From contig VZRS01005498.1 of assembly GCA_013398055.1 (NCBI GenBank), forward strand, positions 1 through 64,000: a stretch of DNA of 64,000 bases, read 5' to 3'. Under the pieces are notes generated by a model. It made no database searches, was not told where the DNA came from, and was given only the letters and a program-made list of their open reading frames with translations. The DNA comes from Ifrita kowaldi (taxonomy: Eukaryota; Chordata; Aves; Passeriformes; Cinclosomatidae). Numbering within the stretch: position 1 is the first letter of the stretch; each line of letters begins with the position of its first letter. Below are positions 50,120 through 63,654 of the stretch, one piece after another. The translations under genes and the position numbers were made by a program.

Positions 50120-51325
50120 TTTTATAGCATGCTTGGAAATTACAAATACAGTATCTATTGCAGAAGAGGAAAATTCAGGTCAGTGATTACGATCATGATA
50201 AACCAGCTTGGAGGGAAAGGGCATGTGGAGCCTTGGAGTTTAAAAGTAAAACTTAGATTGTGCTGACTAATCTGATATCTTCCTCAGATTGCTCTATTGC
50301 AGAGTCCAAGAAATGGTAGCCTTGTTCTGTTTGGGCTTTTGCTTGATAGCAGAACCACAGTGGAAACTAAGTGAGAAATTTGGAATCAGTAGAGCAACTG
50401 GAGAGTGAATTGATAAGAATGTTAAGATAAGACTACTGTTGAGAGAACAATATCATGTTGTATGGAGCTTATTAATGAACTATCATGTAAGTATCTTGAA
50501 ACTACTTTCATCCACTGTCTCCATAAAAACGTTCATTAAAAGGAATATGCAGTTAGATTTGCTCCTTCTACGCAGCTGGGTCGGTGACTTCTCAGACTGA
50601 AATAAAGGAAATGGCATGACAGTGTCATCACCTGAAGATGAAGACAGCCTGGGTGGGCTGAAGGCAAGCAAACACAAATTTAAACCAAAACCAATGTTGT
50701 CACAAGAACTAGGGACTATATGAAGTGGAGAGCAAGCCAAGATTGCTGTTGTGGTAGATCCTTCAAGTCCCTTATTTAGTATGTAGAAGAAACACCCTTC
50801 CCTTCAACTGCTGATTATGACTTAAAAATTTTCCTTGTTTTCAGTTTTAGTTCAGCTTCTTTTAATAGCCCTTACTGGTAAGAATATGAGTAGGCAACAA
50901 AGTGGGAACGGATGTTGTGAGTCTTTTACTGATGCTTTGAAAGCTGTAACACAATTGAGATAAATTAGTAGTACCAACAGGCCTGTGAACTCTTCTCAAG
51001 AATGTTCTCTTAAAACAGAGGGTAGGAATCTGGGTCAAGTCCATTTGTTAAGTGGTGTTTTAAATCTTTTTGTTGTTGTTGCCAAAGCATTAGTTTAAAT
51101 AGTTATTTGTCTGTATGTTTCTATTTTTTGTTTCTTAATGGAAGCATTAATGTGTATTTTTTTAATGCTTTTCTATCCATAAACCATAGCTTGAATATTT
51201 TCCAAAAGAATTTTTACCAATAGTTTCTGCTGAAACTAGTTCTTGGGGGATCCATTTGCTGTTTGATAGAGGAGGTGTGGGTTTTCTTTGTTGTTTATAG
51301 TGCCCTCAGAGAACTTTAATTTTCA

Positions 51326-51359
51326 CCCCCACACACCCCCTGACAAACCCCAAACCCCC
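51326..51359 (-). other. G-quadruplex-type motif on the minus strand
   Basis: Four C runs (51326-51330, 51336-51340, 51348-51351, 51355-51359) have loops of 5, 7 and 3 nt. The minus strand fits G3+N1-7, and the plus strand could form an i-motif. It sits about 110 bp left of a T-rich tract. Confidence 0.7.
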
Positions 51360-51469
51360 ATATTTGGCCTGAGTTCTCAGGGAGTAATCAGTGAGACTCA
51401 AATTGCTTGGCCAATTTGAACCCATTCAATCAAAGTCAGCACTTCTTTTCCCCTTTCCAGTTCCTGTGG

Positions 51470-51542
51470 TTGGTTTTTTTTGGCTTTTTTTTTTGGTTTG
51501 TTTTTGGTTTTGTTTGGTTTTTTTGTTTGTTTGTTTTTTTTT
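51470..51542. repeat. T-rich (GTTT)n-like low-complexity tract
   Basis: About 73 bp made of T runs interrupted by GG, GTTT and GTTTT units. It may be a decayed poly-A tail of a minus-strand retroposon, but no body was recognised. Confidence 0.85.
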
Positions 51543-52712
51543 AGCTTGTAGAACTCATTGGTGCTATGTAAAGTAAGCCTTAGAAATAAGGTTCAGACTA
51601 AAATACAGTGGCCCTGGGCATTAAGTCCAGATGCCTGAACTCCCTTTGACATTTTGTGGAAGCAACAGGGGCCTGTAATCATTCAGACAAAACTCTGCTG
51701 ATTTCAGGAATAGAAGTTCTTCAGGATCCAATATGTTGGCACAAAACCTATAGGAATGTTACTGTCAAGTAGGTGTTGAAACCTTTCCTACTTCCAAATT
51801 ACTATTTTTCACAGACAAAAACTAATAGAAATGCTCCTTTTAATTTTGAGTTAACTGAGCAAGCAGACTAAAATGCTTGATTTTTGAATAAGCTGATTTC
51901 ACTGAGCTATAGTGCTGAGAGCTTTACCAGTAGGCACAATTCTACATATTAAAAATCAAGCAGTTCCCAACTGCCTGGACAGGTGTTTCTCTATAATCCT
52001 GCTCATGTCCTTTCCCATCTTTGTCTCTGTAGCTGTTAATTTCTGAAACATGAACCTGTAATCTTAAACTCAGTAACTGATTGCAGAAGCAAGGTGCCTT
52101 CTGTACAGCCCATTTATAGAGAAGAGTATTTCTAATTTAATCTTTGTTTCTCTGTAGATGGCTGAGTTTCCAGGTGACTGGACAAGTCAGGCAATAGTAA
52201 TAATAATAGAAGTTTTGCACTATGTAGTGCTAGATAAAATAAAATAACAATCAAAAGTTGATAAACTTCTCGGGTTTATGGGAAACAAGTAAAACTCTTG
52301 ACTAAATTAGAACTGAATAAACACTTTTTACCTTGATTTAACTTGACCTTATCACTGAATTTTTCAGACAGCTTGCTGTCTTAAATCTTCTGTATGATCT
52401 ACGGACATCAAAGCAATCTTGTCTAACAGCATAATGATTAATGGGGCTTGGCTGAAACAGGGTAGCTTTAAAGGAAAATATTTAGCTGGCAAGTATCTTT
52501 CACTTCTTCCAATAGAAAGAGAAAATTATGTATGAAAATATATTTTCTTCTCCTTAAAATGGGTAAAGTACCTTGCTGACAGTGCTTTGAAAGATTTCTG
52601 TAATACCTTTAAAAAGATTGTTATGGTGTTTCCTCATGTGGAATTTTGGCTCTGTGGTTTTTTTTTTGTCTATTTTCATTAGGCATTCACTTGTGGAATT
52701 ACTCTGAAAATG

Positions 52713-52744
52713 TGCTGTATTGAAAACATGCTGTATTGAATGAC
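52713..52744. repeat. 16-bp tandem duplication
   Basis: 'tgctgtattgaa' plus four bases occurs twice head to tail (52713-52728 and 52729-52744). The first 12 bases are identical. Confidence 0.85.
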
Positions 52745-55082
52745 ATACACGTAAAGTCTCCCTCTTTTCTTGTGAGAAACAAGATTCCTTCTTGCAACCT
52801 GAAAGCCTCATTGAGTGTGGCAGGAGTGAAACATCTGAGAAACACAAGGCTCAGCAGATGCTCCCTTGAAGGTGCCTGTGCAGGCATCCCCTGGACTGAC
52901 CACTGAGCTTAATACTTTTGTGTTGAATGAATTGTCTGTTTAAAGCAGCACTGAAAATTAATGCTCATTCTAGCACTTTTGTACAGCATCATTAAATACA
53001 CAAGATGCAGAAGAAAATACTCTTCCTTGCCTACTAATTATGTGTAGGGAAAGGATGGATTTATTAGTCTCAGTATATTAAAACAAAATGCTGGGTTCAT
53101 CATTGTGCATTGAATCTTCTTCACTTATAGATTTAAATGTTGTACTGTCATGTAAGAACATAGTCATAGTGAGCATCTGAAAGGGCTCACTGTCAACAGC
53201 CTGTTGGGTTTCAACTACGTTATTCATAAGATTCTTTCCTCCCTCCAGCTGTTTCCACAAATTGGAAAGGCTTTATTTCAGTTTATAAATGCTATTTCCC
53301 CATTGTTCATGCCCACAGATATTTTCCATGCCCAAATATCTATCCTCCCAAGAAAAGAAGTCCTGACCCTATAAAAGAAGCCATGTGGAATAATCCTTTG
53401 AGGAGAAAGTCCAAAATGGCACAATATTGGATTTGCCATCTGCAAAGCTTCAACAGCTGGTATTCCTCTGTTGTGTATCTGTGGGTGGGGACATGGGGCA
53501 CAGAGCAGAATGTGAGTGGGGTGTGGTTGCATTTCCAAAGAGCTCTCATTTTTTGTGTTGTGGCTCCAGTTTTCCCATCAAAAGTGAAAGGGCTGAAACC
53601 TGCTTCTGTGAGAATTGAGTGGAGCAGTTGCTTGATGTTTTGCTACAGCATGAGTTGAATTTATCACTCACAGAAACTCCAACTTTATTGGCTTTTTGAT
53701 GAAAAGACTGGTCAAAAGGTGAAGAAAATGCAGTTGTTTGAAATAGGGTAGAGATAATACTTACAAACTGCCATAAAATTAAACTGTAGTTTGAAAACAA
53801 AGCCCTTCAAACTATTTTCTCACATACATTTTCTGTAGAGACTCACCTAGCATATAGCTGCTGTAAAGAATCAGCCAAAGTGAATTTCATGGTTTTCACA
53901 CCCTAAGACTCTCTAGGACCAGAAAGAAGATTCTTAACATAACTCTTGCATCTAAAACATAGGACAGAGAAAACCTGTTGTATATGGGTGTCCCACCATG
54001 TATTCTTCTTTAGGTTAAATAGGAGAATATCTGACTGGGGAAAATAAGGTAGGAGTTCAGATGTTAAGTACTAGGTACACACCAGAAGAGAGGCAGTTAT
54101 TCCATCAGAAAACTTCAGGAATTCATGCTCTGTAGGCACCTGTGAATCCTGGTGCATTTATAACACCTACAAATTTCAAGGCAAATTATCAGTTAAAATA
54201 CCTCATCCCGAAATCATCAGATGAGCAGACAGTCTCAAAAGGTATTTGAAGTGGATTCATATCTAATAAATCTTTACCTTTTGGAGTTGCAAAAGGCACT
54301 TGTTTTGTTGTAGCAGGGAGAAGTCTGCTGTCAGTCAGCTTTTGTCCACTGTGCACTAGGCACAGGTACAATTTTATCTGCCTCTATAATACAAATCACC
54401 TTTCTGGCATCATAAAAAGGTTCATAGGTATTTATCTAACTTTTGGAGGACTAGGACTGAATGAACTGGGGCCAAGTTTGTGGTACCAACAGGAAACCAT
54501 GTGGAATTTGGCAATGCAGAGTTCATGCCAGACAAAACTGTTTAGTACCTGTCTTGAATGTTTTGATTTATTCATTAATCAAACACAGGGAAAATACATT
54601 CACAGGAAGCTGACACCAAAGAGTTTCAGTGTAATAGACTTTTTAACCCTCAAAAACATTTGTTTTGTGATGATGGAATTTTTAGTAGGAAAGCATTGTT
54701 CATGCTCTGTGTGTATACTTTATTCTACTCAATTTACTTACTGGACAAGAAGTTTATTTGTGATGTTTATTATCAAATTGTGTGTGCAGTACCTCTGGAT
54801 CTGTAGCAGTTTGTCTATTTGTAGATGAACATTTTTAAATTCTCTGCTTACTGGTATTGGGATGATGAGGGTGCATACAACTGAACTGAAGGAGGAGCAG
54901 TGAAAGAGTAGGAAATGGGAGAGAAGTCTGAGATGTAATTTTCTTTCTGGTATCACCCTCTATGAACAGTAGCAAAGGAGTGTCTGAAACTAGAGTTTAG
55001 CTGACAACTGCGTAAGCACAAACTCTATGAAAGCAGAATAGATTTGCAGTTTTCCCTTTCACTAAATGAACTGTGTGTTATC

Positions 55083-55342
55083 AGAGAATAAACTGACTTG
55101 GAAAGGACCCATGAGGATCAGGGAGTCCAGCTCCTGGCCCTGCACAGGACACCCCAAGAGTCACACCATGTGCCTGAGACCATTGTCCACACACTTGTTG
55201 AACTCTGTCAGGCTGGTGCTGTGACCACTGCCCTGGGGAGCCTGTTCTAGTGCCCAACCACCCTCTGGGTGAGGAACCTTTTTCTAATATCCAACCTAAA
55301 CCTCTCCTGACACAATTTCAGGGCATTCCTTCATTGATCATA
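55083..55342 (-). mobile_element. CR1 LINE 3' fragment, minus strand
   Basis: On the plus strand, 'gacttggaaaggacccatga', 'gatcagggagtccagctcct', 'gccctgcacaggacacccca', 'actgccctggggagcctgtt', 'ctagtgcccaaccaccctct' and 'aacctttttctaatatccaa' form the reverse complement of a CR1 3' region. The element is therefore on the minus strand, 5'-truncated and non-coding. The terminal octamers at its left end are eroded, which suggests an older copy. Boundaries are approximate. Confidence 0.9.
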
Positions 55343-58300
55343 ACAAAATCTGCTTTGACATTTTTGTTGTGAGTAGACAGGTCCAATTGTGAAGGTCTGG
55401 TGGATGCAGAGTTATTGTCTATGATAACCACACTTGAAAAGAGACAACAAAATATTTTTGTATAGGGAGAAGATCCAGATTGGACTTCTGCTGCATTCAG
55501 CTTAAATCGATAAGAAAGAAGAAAAGAAAGATGAATGCCAGCTTTAGTGCCAGTGCCATATGAAAGTTTGCTTAAATATGGACTCCCATGAGATGGGGAA
55601 GGTTTGAGTCAAACTCTGCTGTGGGCTCATTCATGTTTGAAGTAGGAGAGCACGTGTATTCAGATAATAGATTTTATACCCTGGCCTTGTTGTGAAGAAG
55701 ATATTTCCATATGGGTGCTATACCAAATTTACCCTACTGTGTGTGGAATGCTCTCTGCTTGGCAAAAGGCCAAAACATTCCCTGCAAGGGAGAAGGGCCT
55801 GGAATTGTATCTGATCCGTGTGTTAATCTGTGTCCCTTAGGCTTATCTTGTGGCTGTTCCTGTGTTGCAAGGGCAATGCTGCATATGCCTTTTCAATGAG
55901 ATCATTGCAAAATCAAATTGCTATTAAATTATATTTTACCCACGGTTTTGAACTCAGCTAAAGTAGCAACACCAGTGCTAAAACTTTGAGTAGAAATGCT
56001 GGTGCTGCAGCAACATTACAAATGCTGTCTGGATAAAATTAATCATTTCATACAAATATTTCAAGTTAATGTTACATGTTTCAATATTGTTAAGCATAAG
56101 TGATAGCACATTGTGGTGCTGCAGCCAACCTGGAAACAAGAAATGGGACCCTATTCCTGCATGCACTGGCTACTTATTATTCCTGGGCACATCCAGCTGA
56201 CTGTAAAGGCATGGGATCACATTTTCTTCCTGACATGTTTTTGAGGCTGTGTTCTCCTGTGCCCTCTCTGGCATTACAGATGCTCAGACTTGGCTTGCAA
56301 GCAGAGAAGTGGGATTTGGGAAGCTGGGATCACCCATGGGAGCATTCTGCACGGGCCTGTGTGACGGGGGCAGCACTTGTCAGACAGCCCCTGTGGGTCT
56401 CTCTCTCCCCAGCCCCAGAATGAAGCGGTTCAGGCTGTAACACTCCTCTGTGTTAGGTTTACTCCTGCTCTGCGGACTGTGAAGGAAGATTGTTCCCTCA
56501 GCAGAGCTCTCCTGCACAGTGGGTCTATTCAAGCCTACATCTGGGAAGATAGTTAGTGCCTTCATTTATGAAATTCCTATCATAGAAGTGCAAGTTCTTT
56601 GGAATAGCAGCTGGTCTCTTGAGAAGTCTCCAACATGTCATGTACACAGCTGCATGTAAATCATTTTCATAAAAGGAAAGAAGAGAAGCTCTTTTAAATT
56701 ATCATATACCATCTCCCAGCATGTGAATGTTTAAAAGATATGTGTTACCATTCACAGTTTGTTTGTGGATTTGTTTCTGTTTGCCTCTATCTAAACCCCT
56801 GGGGTTCCCTTCTGCCACTCTGGATGCAGCACACATGGGAACAGAGCTAGAGTTTCTGTGGCTGCTGCTTGGTTTTCTGTCTCTGCTGGGAAAGGTTGTT
56901 GCTCCAGGAATCCTCAACAGAAACTCCACTGGCAGGAGCCACAGTCCAGAGTGGTTTGATGGCTGCAATCGGCTCCAGTGGGTGGATGGGGAGGTGTTTC
57001 CTTGCTTCCTTCTACAAGGAATGTTAAAACAGGTTTAAGTGTTTCCGGTTGTTTCTCTGGCTAGTGGTTGGAGGGCTGATGAAAGGTGATTTATAACACT
57101 TTTGCTTGTGGTAGCTTGTTGAAACTTTCCTTTCATGCAGATGACAAAGGTCAGTGCTGTGGGAACTGAACTCTTTCCTTGGGAGAAGCGCCTCTGCTGA
57201 TGGCCGGGTATACCTGTGACTGAGCGATAGGTGGGAAGGGACTCTCTTCAACTCATGATCAGCTTGTGATAGTAAGGGAAGAAAGCTTATTTACATGGTT
57301 GGTATAAAGCTAGGGGATATCACCCATGAGGACCATGATATCATTTAATCATCAATACATTCAGTTCTTCATCATTTTATCTTATAAAAATATCCTTTCT
57401 AGGAAGAAACAGCTCCTTCTCTGTTGGAAATTACTGGCATTTTTTATGTTTGTGGAGGGCAACTCTTGAAATTCCTTATGTTTCTTCTACTGGCTTTTCA
57501 CTGTAGATTCACACTTTCCTTTTTTTTTTTTTTGTTTTAGTGTGGAAGAGTGAAATTCCAGCAAGGCTGACTTAGTGAAAACTGAATTAGTGTTGATGGC
57601 TGGAGAGAAATGTAACTTGATCTTCTGTCTCCAGCGCTTGAATCAGGAACTGAAATAATTGTTCTAAGATTCTGGTCAAGTTGCCAGAAAATGGAGCGGT
57701 GCTTCTGCCAGATGGTCACTGCAGAAGTGCCAGACATTCCTCCCCTCTTTGAGCTTGCAAGTGTGCATATTTGAGAAGGAAAATACACACAGGCAGCAGG
57801 GAACTGAAATGCTTTTCTCCCTGAGATGCTTGCTGAGTGTGCAGGGCCATGCTGCAAGGCAGCGTGCATGGGGATATCAGTGTGTGACGCCTGGCAAAGG
57901 GATATAGGCACAAAGGAGATGTTTCTGTTGAGCAGTGACATCAGGCACTCTGTCACAGGGCTTGACAGACAATATCAGGTAAATCCACCAGAAATGGGGC
58001 AGGAGGGCACATCATGCAGCAAGAGAAGATAGCTCAGTCCCTGAAGGAATCATGGCTCACTGGAAGAGATGATGTTGCCTGTTAGCTGCTAAGCCCAGCT
58101 GTACTGGTTAATGATTGGTGCCTTTAATTGAAACCATTGTGCACTACTACAGCCCTGCCTTGTAGGAGCTGCTGGTGCAATAAATCTTGATTTTTTCATA
58201 TTAGAAAGCTGTGTTCTTTGGGGATATTGAAAAGTCTCGGACTTTTTTCCTCCCCGCCCCCCCTTTTTGTTGCTATAGCTACTACAATTTTTGTTAACAA

Positions 58301-59760
58301 AGGGAATAAGAAGTAGCTTGCTGTGCTTAGTTTGTCATTCTAGTATAGCTGCCAATATTCTCTCAGTCCTTTCTCTTCTCTTTTTCTTCCAATCTCCCTT
58401 AGAACCAATTCTGTAAAGAAACTGCAGGAGTCCGGGAACTTCAAGTCCCCTGCAATCACTGCAGGGCTGTATGTGCATGGGGGATGAGGCTTTTACCCAT
58501 GAATTAGGGACTGAAAAACTTGAATTTAGATTTGAGTTTGGGCTTGTGTATTGAATGACCAGCTATGCAGACCCTGAGCACTTCTCCTTCTCATGGACTT
58601 GCACCTGCTTTGCTACTGCATGAATTTCTGTCTCTTTTGGTGAAGTCTCACGTCAGGTTACCACAGTATAGCAGATCCATTTTTCTTGAAGTATCTTTAG
58701 GAAAATTCAAAGTTTATTCCACGAGGAAGATTTTAGCCATGGAATGAAAACATCCCGGAGCACAAGGAAAGGTGGGCTGCTTTCTGTGGAGGACACAGAG
58801 TGTGTTCCTAGTGTGGAGGGGAAGAAGGGGGGTGTATTTCTCCTCCCACCTGGGATTTCTTATTTCCCTTTCGTCTTTCTAAAAAATCTCTTCACTTTCT
58901 TGTTTCCCATTTGTGTTTTTCTCATAGTATGTTAGTTATCCTTCACCTCACCTTTGTTCTACCAGTCTTGAACTCTTCTCATGTTTGTCTGGACCTAGGC
59001 CCTCCTCTCTGTTTCTACTTTTCCATACATCCTCTGTTTCAGCAGTGCAACTAGGAGGGTGGTAGGGGTTCACTCATTTTGCTGGGTCCGTGCTTCTCTC
59101 TGATAATTCTTTACTCAGTTGTCTGAGATGGGAGTTTAGGCAGGCAGGGCATAGACTGTGCCCTTTCAGTCAGGCTGCTCACACCTCATTGTAGTTTACC
59201 ATCCTGGGAGCACAGGGGGCTTGGGTTTGTTTCTTTTGTCTTGGAACATGTGGAGTTTGAAGGAGAGGGAGGCAGTAGCCAAGATGTTCATAGACATGAA
59301 GGGAATCTGAATCAGAAAACCACTGTGCATGAGAGAGCTGCTCATTGCCTCGAGACAGGCCAGTTTTAGGCCTCTATCTCTTGTATAACAGAGATATTTG
59401 GAGATTTTGATAGATTTCTGAGGTAGTAGGAAAGATAGGAGTACCTTTGAGAAAATGGGCCATTCAGCCAGATGCCAGAATGTGTGTGGTGGGCTTTAAT
59501 CTCTGGCACTGAATTTGTGGATCTCACCTCTAAGCAGGCTTCCTAAGACTGCAACTGAAATCCATGTCAGAGCTCCAACACAGCTCAGAGCTCCTGCAGA
59601 TGTTACTTTAAGTGCAAGAACATAATTTCTAAATGTAAACAGATACCTTCCTGAAAGGTTCCTGCACAAATCCCTAATACAAACAATGGACTTACTTGGC
59701 ATCCCATTTGTTGCTGCTAATGTCTGTGTCCAGGTTCACTTCTGGATGTACTTTGGATAC

Positions 59761-59802
59761 AGGGGAATTAAGATCTTCTCTAGGGGAATTATAATCTTCT
59801 GT
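59761..59802. repeat. 21-bp tandem duplication
   Basis: 'aggggaattaagatcttctc' plus T (59761-59781) is followed directly by 'aggggaattataatcttctg' plus T (59782-59802). The copies differ at three positions. Confidence 0.9.
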
Positions 59803-62198
59803 GTGCCTTTCTACAGATTCCCTGGGTAACTGCCAAGAGCTAAAGAGACAGACCCAATGTTGTTCTCATATCGTTGTACAAGCCAAGACAACTTCGGCCA
59901 GTATTTTCTACTTAAAACTCTGAGGTCTCCAGCCCATACCTCATCCTCCCAGGGTGCTTTTATATCATCATATTGAGACAGTCCATGCAAATTAATAATT
60001 TCTTCCCTGGAACCATTAGCACTGGCAGCTTGGGTATCATGGACAGGACCTGCTCCTGGGAGATACTGGCTCAGAACAGTCACTAACACACAGGGATCTA
60101 ACCAGAAGGAGACTCATGGTATCACCACATATCAGCTCTTGACCTTACTGAGGTATTCAAAGATGACTGCCCTTCCTCCCATCATGTATTATTAAAACAA
60201 TTTGCAAGGCCTATAACTGCTAATAGTTTTGCAATTCTCACTCTAGCAGGACTCTGAGTGGGAGCCACGTGTGCCTGACAGGCAGGAAGGGAGGTATGCT
60301 GACAACTCTGGACACAGCAGCTTGCTCTGTAGCGTGGCTGTGACCCGTGTTTTGCCTCAGATGGTGCTCTAACAAATCAAAACCTACAGCAGTTGCAAAG
60401 CCAAGATGCTTCTCAGCTGTCTGGCAGACTCTGTTACTCAGCCTTGGCGTGAGGAGGGTTCAGTCATCGCTGTCAGCTCAACTGGAAAGTTCCTTTTAAG
60501 ACTTACTAAGACTTTAATCTTTGTTTGTTCACTCTGTGAATTGCATTGGGATGTTTTTAGGGACTGGTTGCACCCTGTGGGAAATACTAAAGGACACTCT
60601 GTTTTCTTATTTATCATATCCTTTGTGACACATAAGATATTAATGAAAAAGAATCTTTGTTCCTCAAAGCTAGCCAACTCTCATTCCTTAGAAAATTTAT
60701 AATTTGGTTTTTGTGTCACAAGAAACAATTCATTGTTGTGCAAATGGTGTTGATGTTGCTGTTAGAGGATTATGGTTTCACTGAGGAGTAAGCAACAGGA
60801 GCAGGTGAGCTCCTGAGACCTGAATGGTTGTTTTTATGCAAAAATCCTGGGGATGAAGGGAAAGAACAAAGGAAGAATAGTACCAAAGAATTGTGATGTA
60901 TGTTTGGCACAGTTTCTAAGTAGACTCTTCCTACCCTGGTATCTCAAATCAAGATACTTAAGCTTGAAATAGTCAATGTATTTTTAAAAATCCAACCCTT
61001 TTCTTTAGCGTACACAGGAAAATACTAATTTCTGATTCAATATCAGACACATATTTTCTGTTTATGTCTCCTTCTCTAAATGTTGTCTTCCTTGGTTTTC
61101 ATGTTGTTTTCCTTCCATTTGGAAGCTGTGATTGCCCTAGGACTGCTGAGGGTAATAGAGGAGCTTAGCACTGAGTTCTTACCTAGTTTAGACATTAGTT
61201 TTGGACTGCATTGTGTTTCAAGTGAGGTCTGTTCTCTTCACCAGGTATTGCCCATTTTCAATTAAAGGGGTAAAAAAATATCTTGAGAGAAGATAAATGA
61301 AATAATAAGAACATAAAGTAGGGCAAGGAAGACAGAATAAAGGCACAAAATAGGAAAGAACAAGAATGTCAGAAAAGGGAAAAGCATTTTACGTGGCAGA
61401 AAAACAGGAAAGGAGGGTGAAGGGTGAGTGGAGAGCTGTCTTTGCTCCAGGCAGAGTCTGCTTTTCAACTGCCTGGGGGAGGTAATTCGTTTCCCCACCA
61501 ATAAGTGCTGCAACATCAGTTTCCCAGTAGTACCAGTTCGGTGTAGTGGGGACTGAACTGCTGAGAGGGTGGGTTTGGCACTGCAAGGGTCAATGGCAAC
61601 CAAGTCCACCACCCCTGCTGGCTGTAGTAGCAAGTTTGTGCTAGAAGTAAACTTACCATCACTCTTGTGAAAGCTTAACACAGAGACTGGTCACTGACTT
61701 GGTTGGAAACCTGTGGGTTGTAGGGAGGGAAATTTTGGATGAGACTGTGGAGTTAATCCCAGTCCAGAGAGCAGGTATTCCTGATGTAATTCTTGTAACA
61801 ACGTTCTTGGGAGTCTCTACAGGCGCCCTCTCAAGGCAGGAATCTTTAAACACTTATTGGACTTTCCAGTTCATCAGAACTGATGTTGTTCTGGGAGGAC
61901 AAAATTATCTCTTTTACTGGAAGGGAGTAGGCAAATTGCCACAAAGCAGGCTGCAACTCCTGAACAAAAGTTTAGCTGTACAACACCTCTTGACGTGTGG
62001 GCGAGCTCCCTTAATGCACCCAGAAAAGCATATTAACGTGTTAAGCTGACTTCTTCTTTCAACATTCTGTTGCAGTTACTGTCAAGAGAAGAGTAAGTAG
62101 ACACAACAATTATTATTAATAATATGTTTATGAAAATTTGTATTTATTATAAAGTAATTCTTCAAAAACATGAGTTCGTTTTAGCAGCCTGTAGTTCT

Positions 62199-62224
62199 TC
62201 CCTGTTATGCCTCCCTGTTATGTC
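62199..62224. repeat. 13-bp tandem duplication
   Basis: 'tccctgttatgcc' is followed directly by 'tccctgttatgtc'. One base differs. Confidence 0.9.
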
Positions 62225-63654
62225 TCCAGGTCTCTGTCCTGTGGGGCAGACCAAAGGAGTAATATTTTCCCATATTTTTCAGATCCCAGATCAGTGGAAT
62301 TTCAAGGGGAAAATAATCTGCATGAAAAAGCTTCACAACTCAAGGTCTCAAGCAGATTTCAAGCCATATTAGTGCTAATGCCAGGAGAGGACTCAGGAAC
62401 CTACATTCAGAGGCTCCCTCCTCAAGCCATCAGACACCACATGTAAATTCTTCTTCTAGGTTCAATAACATCCACCTTCTGCAGAAGAAGAAGAGGGAAT
62501 CAGTTCTTGGAATGTGCTAACTGATGGACATTGTGTATTAGAAAGCAGGAGGTTTTCCTGAAGCTATAAAGTGATTAAAGCACTCTGGGTTGCCTTGACT
62601 TTTCAGGTGCTTGCTTCAAGCCTCACTTCTCAACCCACTCCCATTCACAGCTTTCAGTGAAAAAAGACTCACTTTTTCGGTAGTGGGACTGAGAGTGGGT
62701 GCTTCCCAAGTGTTGGGATGCTTTAGGAAATTAAGAATAATTTTAAACTGCAGTGGGGAGGACAGAGGATTTACCCCTCCCCTGCTAACACCTGTTAATG
62801 GAACTAGACATTAGACAAGGTGCTGTAATGTTCATTAGCCCAAAGTGTGACGGCTTTCAGTGCCTAATCTGTCCATAAAAAGCCTCAGGCCACACTTCAA
62901 TTTTAAAAGAGTAAAAGTGTATGGATCATTAAGAGATGGTCCATAAGGAATATTCTGTCATTGGACCTGCCTGCAATGAGGGAGGTCTGTTAGGAAACAT
63001 CAGCATTGCAGCAGCCCTTTTCAGTCAGGATGTTGAACCTTGCCTGGCACGAGCAGCAGATCCCATGTTGCCATCACACCATTTTTCCTATTTGTCTGTC
63101 ATCTTTACTTTTTGATCCTGATAAATGGTTTGTGAAGGTTTTAGGCAAAATTGATGTAATGATTCTACCATTTGGGCTCATTAAATTGCCAGTTTCAGAG
63201 TAGTGTTAGTGAAATTAGTGAAACCTTGTCTGGACCAAAACACAAATTACAGCTAATAAGACGAAGTCAGACGAATTCTTTACATTTACAAATGAAATAG
63301 AATTCTGCATTTTTTGACTAGGTTTGTTAGCTGGTTTACAAGGCAATGCAGAATCTATGTGACATAAATCTATATTTTTGGATTTGTTCTTAACAGTATG
63401 TCACAATACTTGAGAGATTTTGGTTTCCATTGCTTTGTGAAGAATAATTTGCCAATACTGTAATGAGGAATGCTCTCACTCAAGCCCAAGGGATGTGATT
63501 CTGACCATACAATGATTCAATACACTTGCAGGGCTGTCAGACCCATTTGAAGGCTCTAAAATAACTTTCTACATGACCATAAAACTTAGTTTAGGTTTTC
63601 TTTCCTTGTTTCTTTGACTCTGGCTTTTTTTATCCCTTGTTTTTTGGGGTGGGG

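Larger units (their letters stand above)
50120..55082. other. CpG-poor intronic or intergenic DNA
   Basis: No supported gene. It holds a C-rich G4-type tract (51326-51359), a long T/G low-complexity tract (51470-51542), a short TAA run near 52196-52208 followed by the palindrome GCACTA-TG-TAGTGC (52217-52230), and a 16-bp duplication at 52713-52744. Frames of up to 116 codons are unrecognised. Confidence 0.6.
55343..63654. other. CpG-poor intronic or intergenic DNA up to the assembly gap
   Basis: No supported gene. It contains a poly-T run near 57521-57533, a C-rich tract near 58249-58263, 21-bp and 13-bp tandem duplications (59761-59802, 62199-62224) and a possible 17-bp microexon (62076-62092). 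The longest frames, 139 codons on the minus strand at 57537-57956 and 61262-61681, match no family I recognise. Confidence 0.55.

Noticed and set aside
53835..53870. Minus-strand donor-like CTAG|GTGAGTCTC with a nearby acceptor
   Set aside because: The enclosed interval is only about 13 bp and has nothing else to support it.
57537..57956. 139-codon minus-strand frame
   Set aside because: No domain, overlapping frames, ends in a poly-T region.
61262..61681. 139-codon minus-strand frame
   Set aside because: Its C-terminal part is a phenylalanine/leucine-rich translation of A-rich DNA. No family is recognised.
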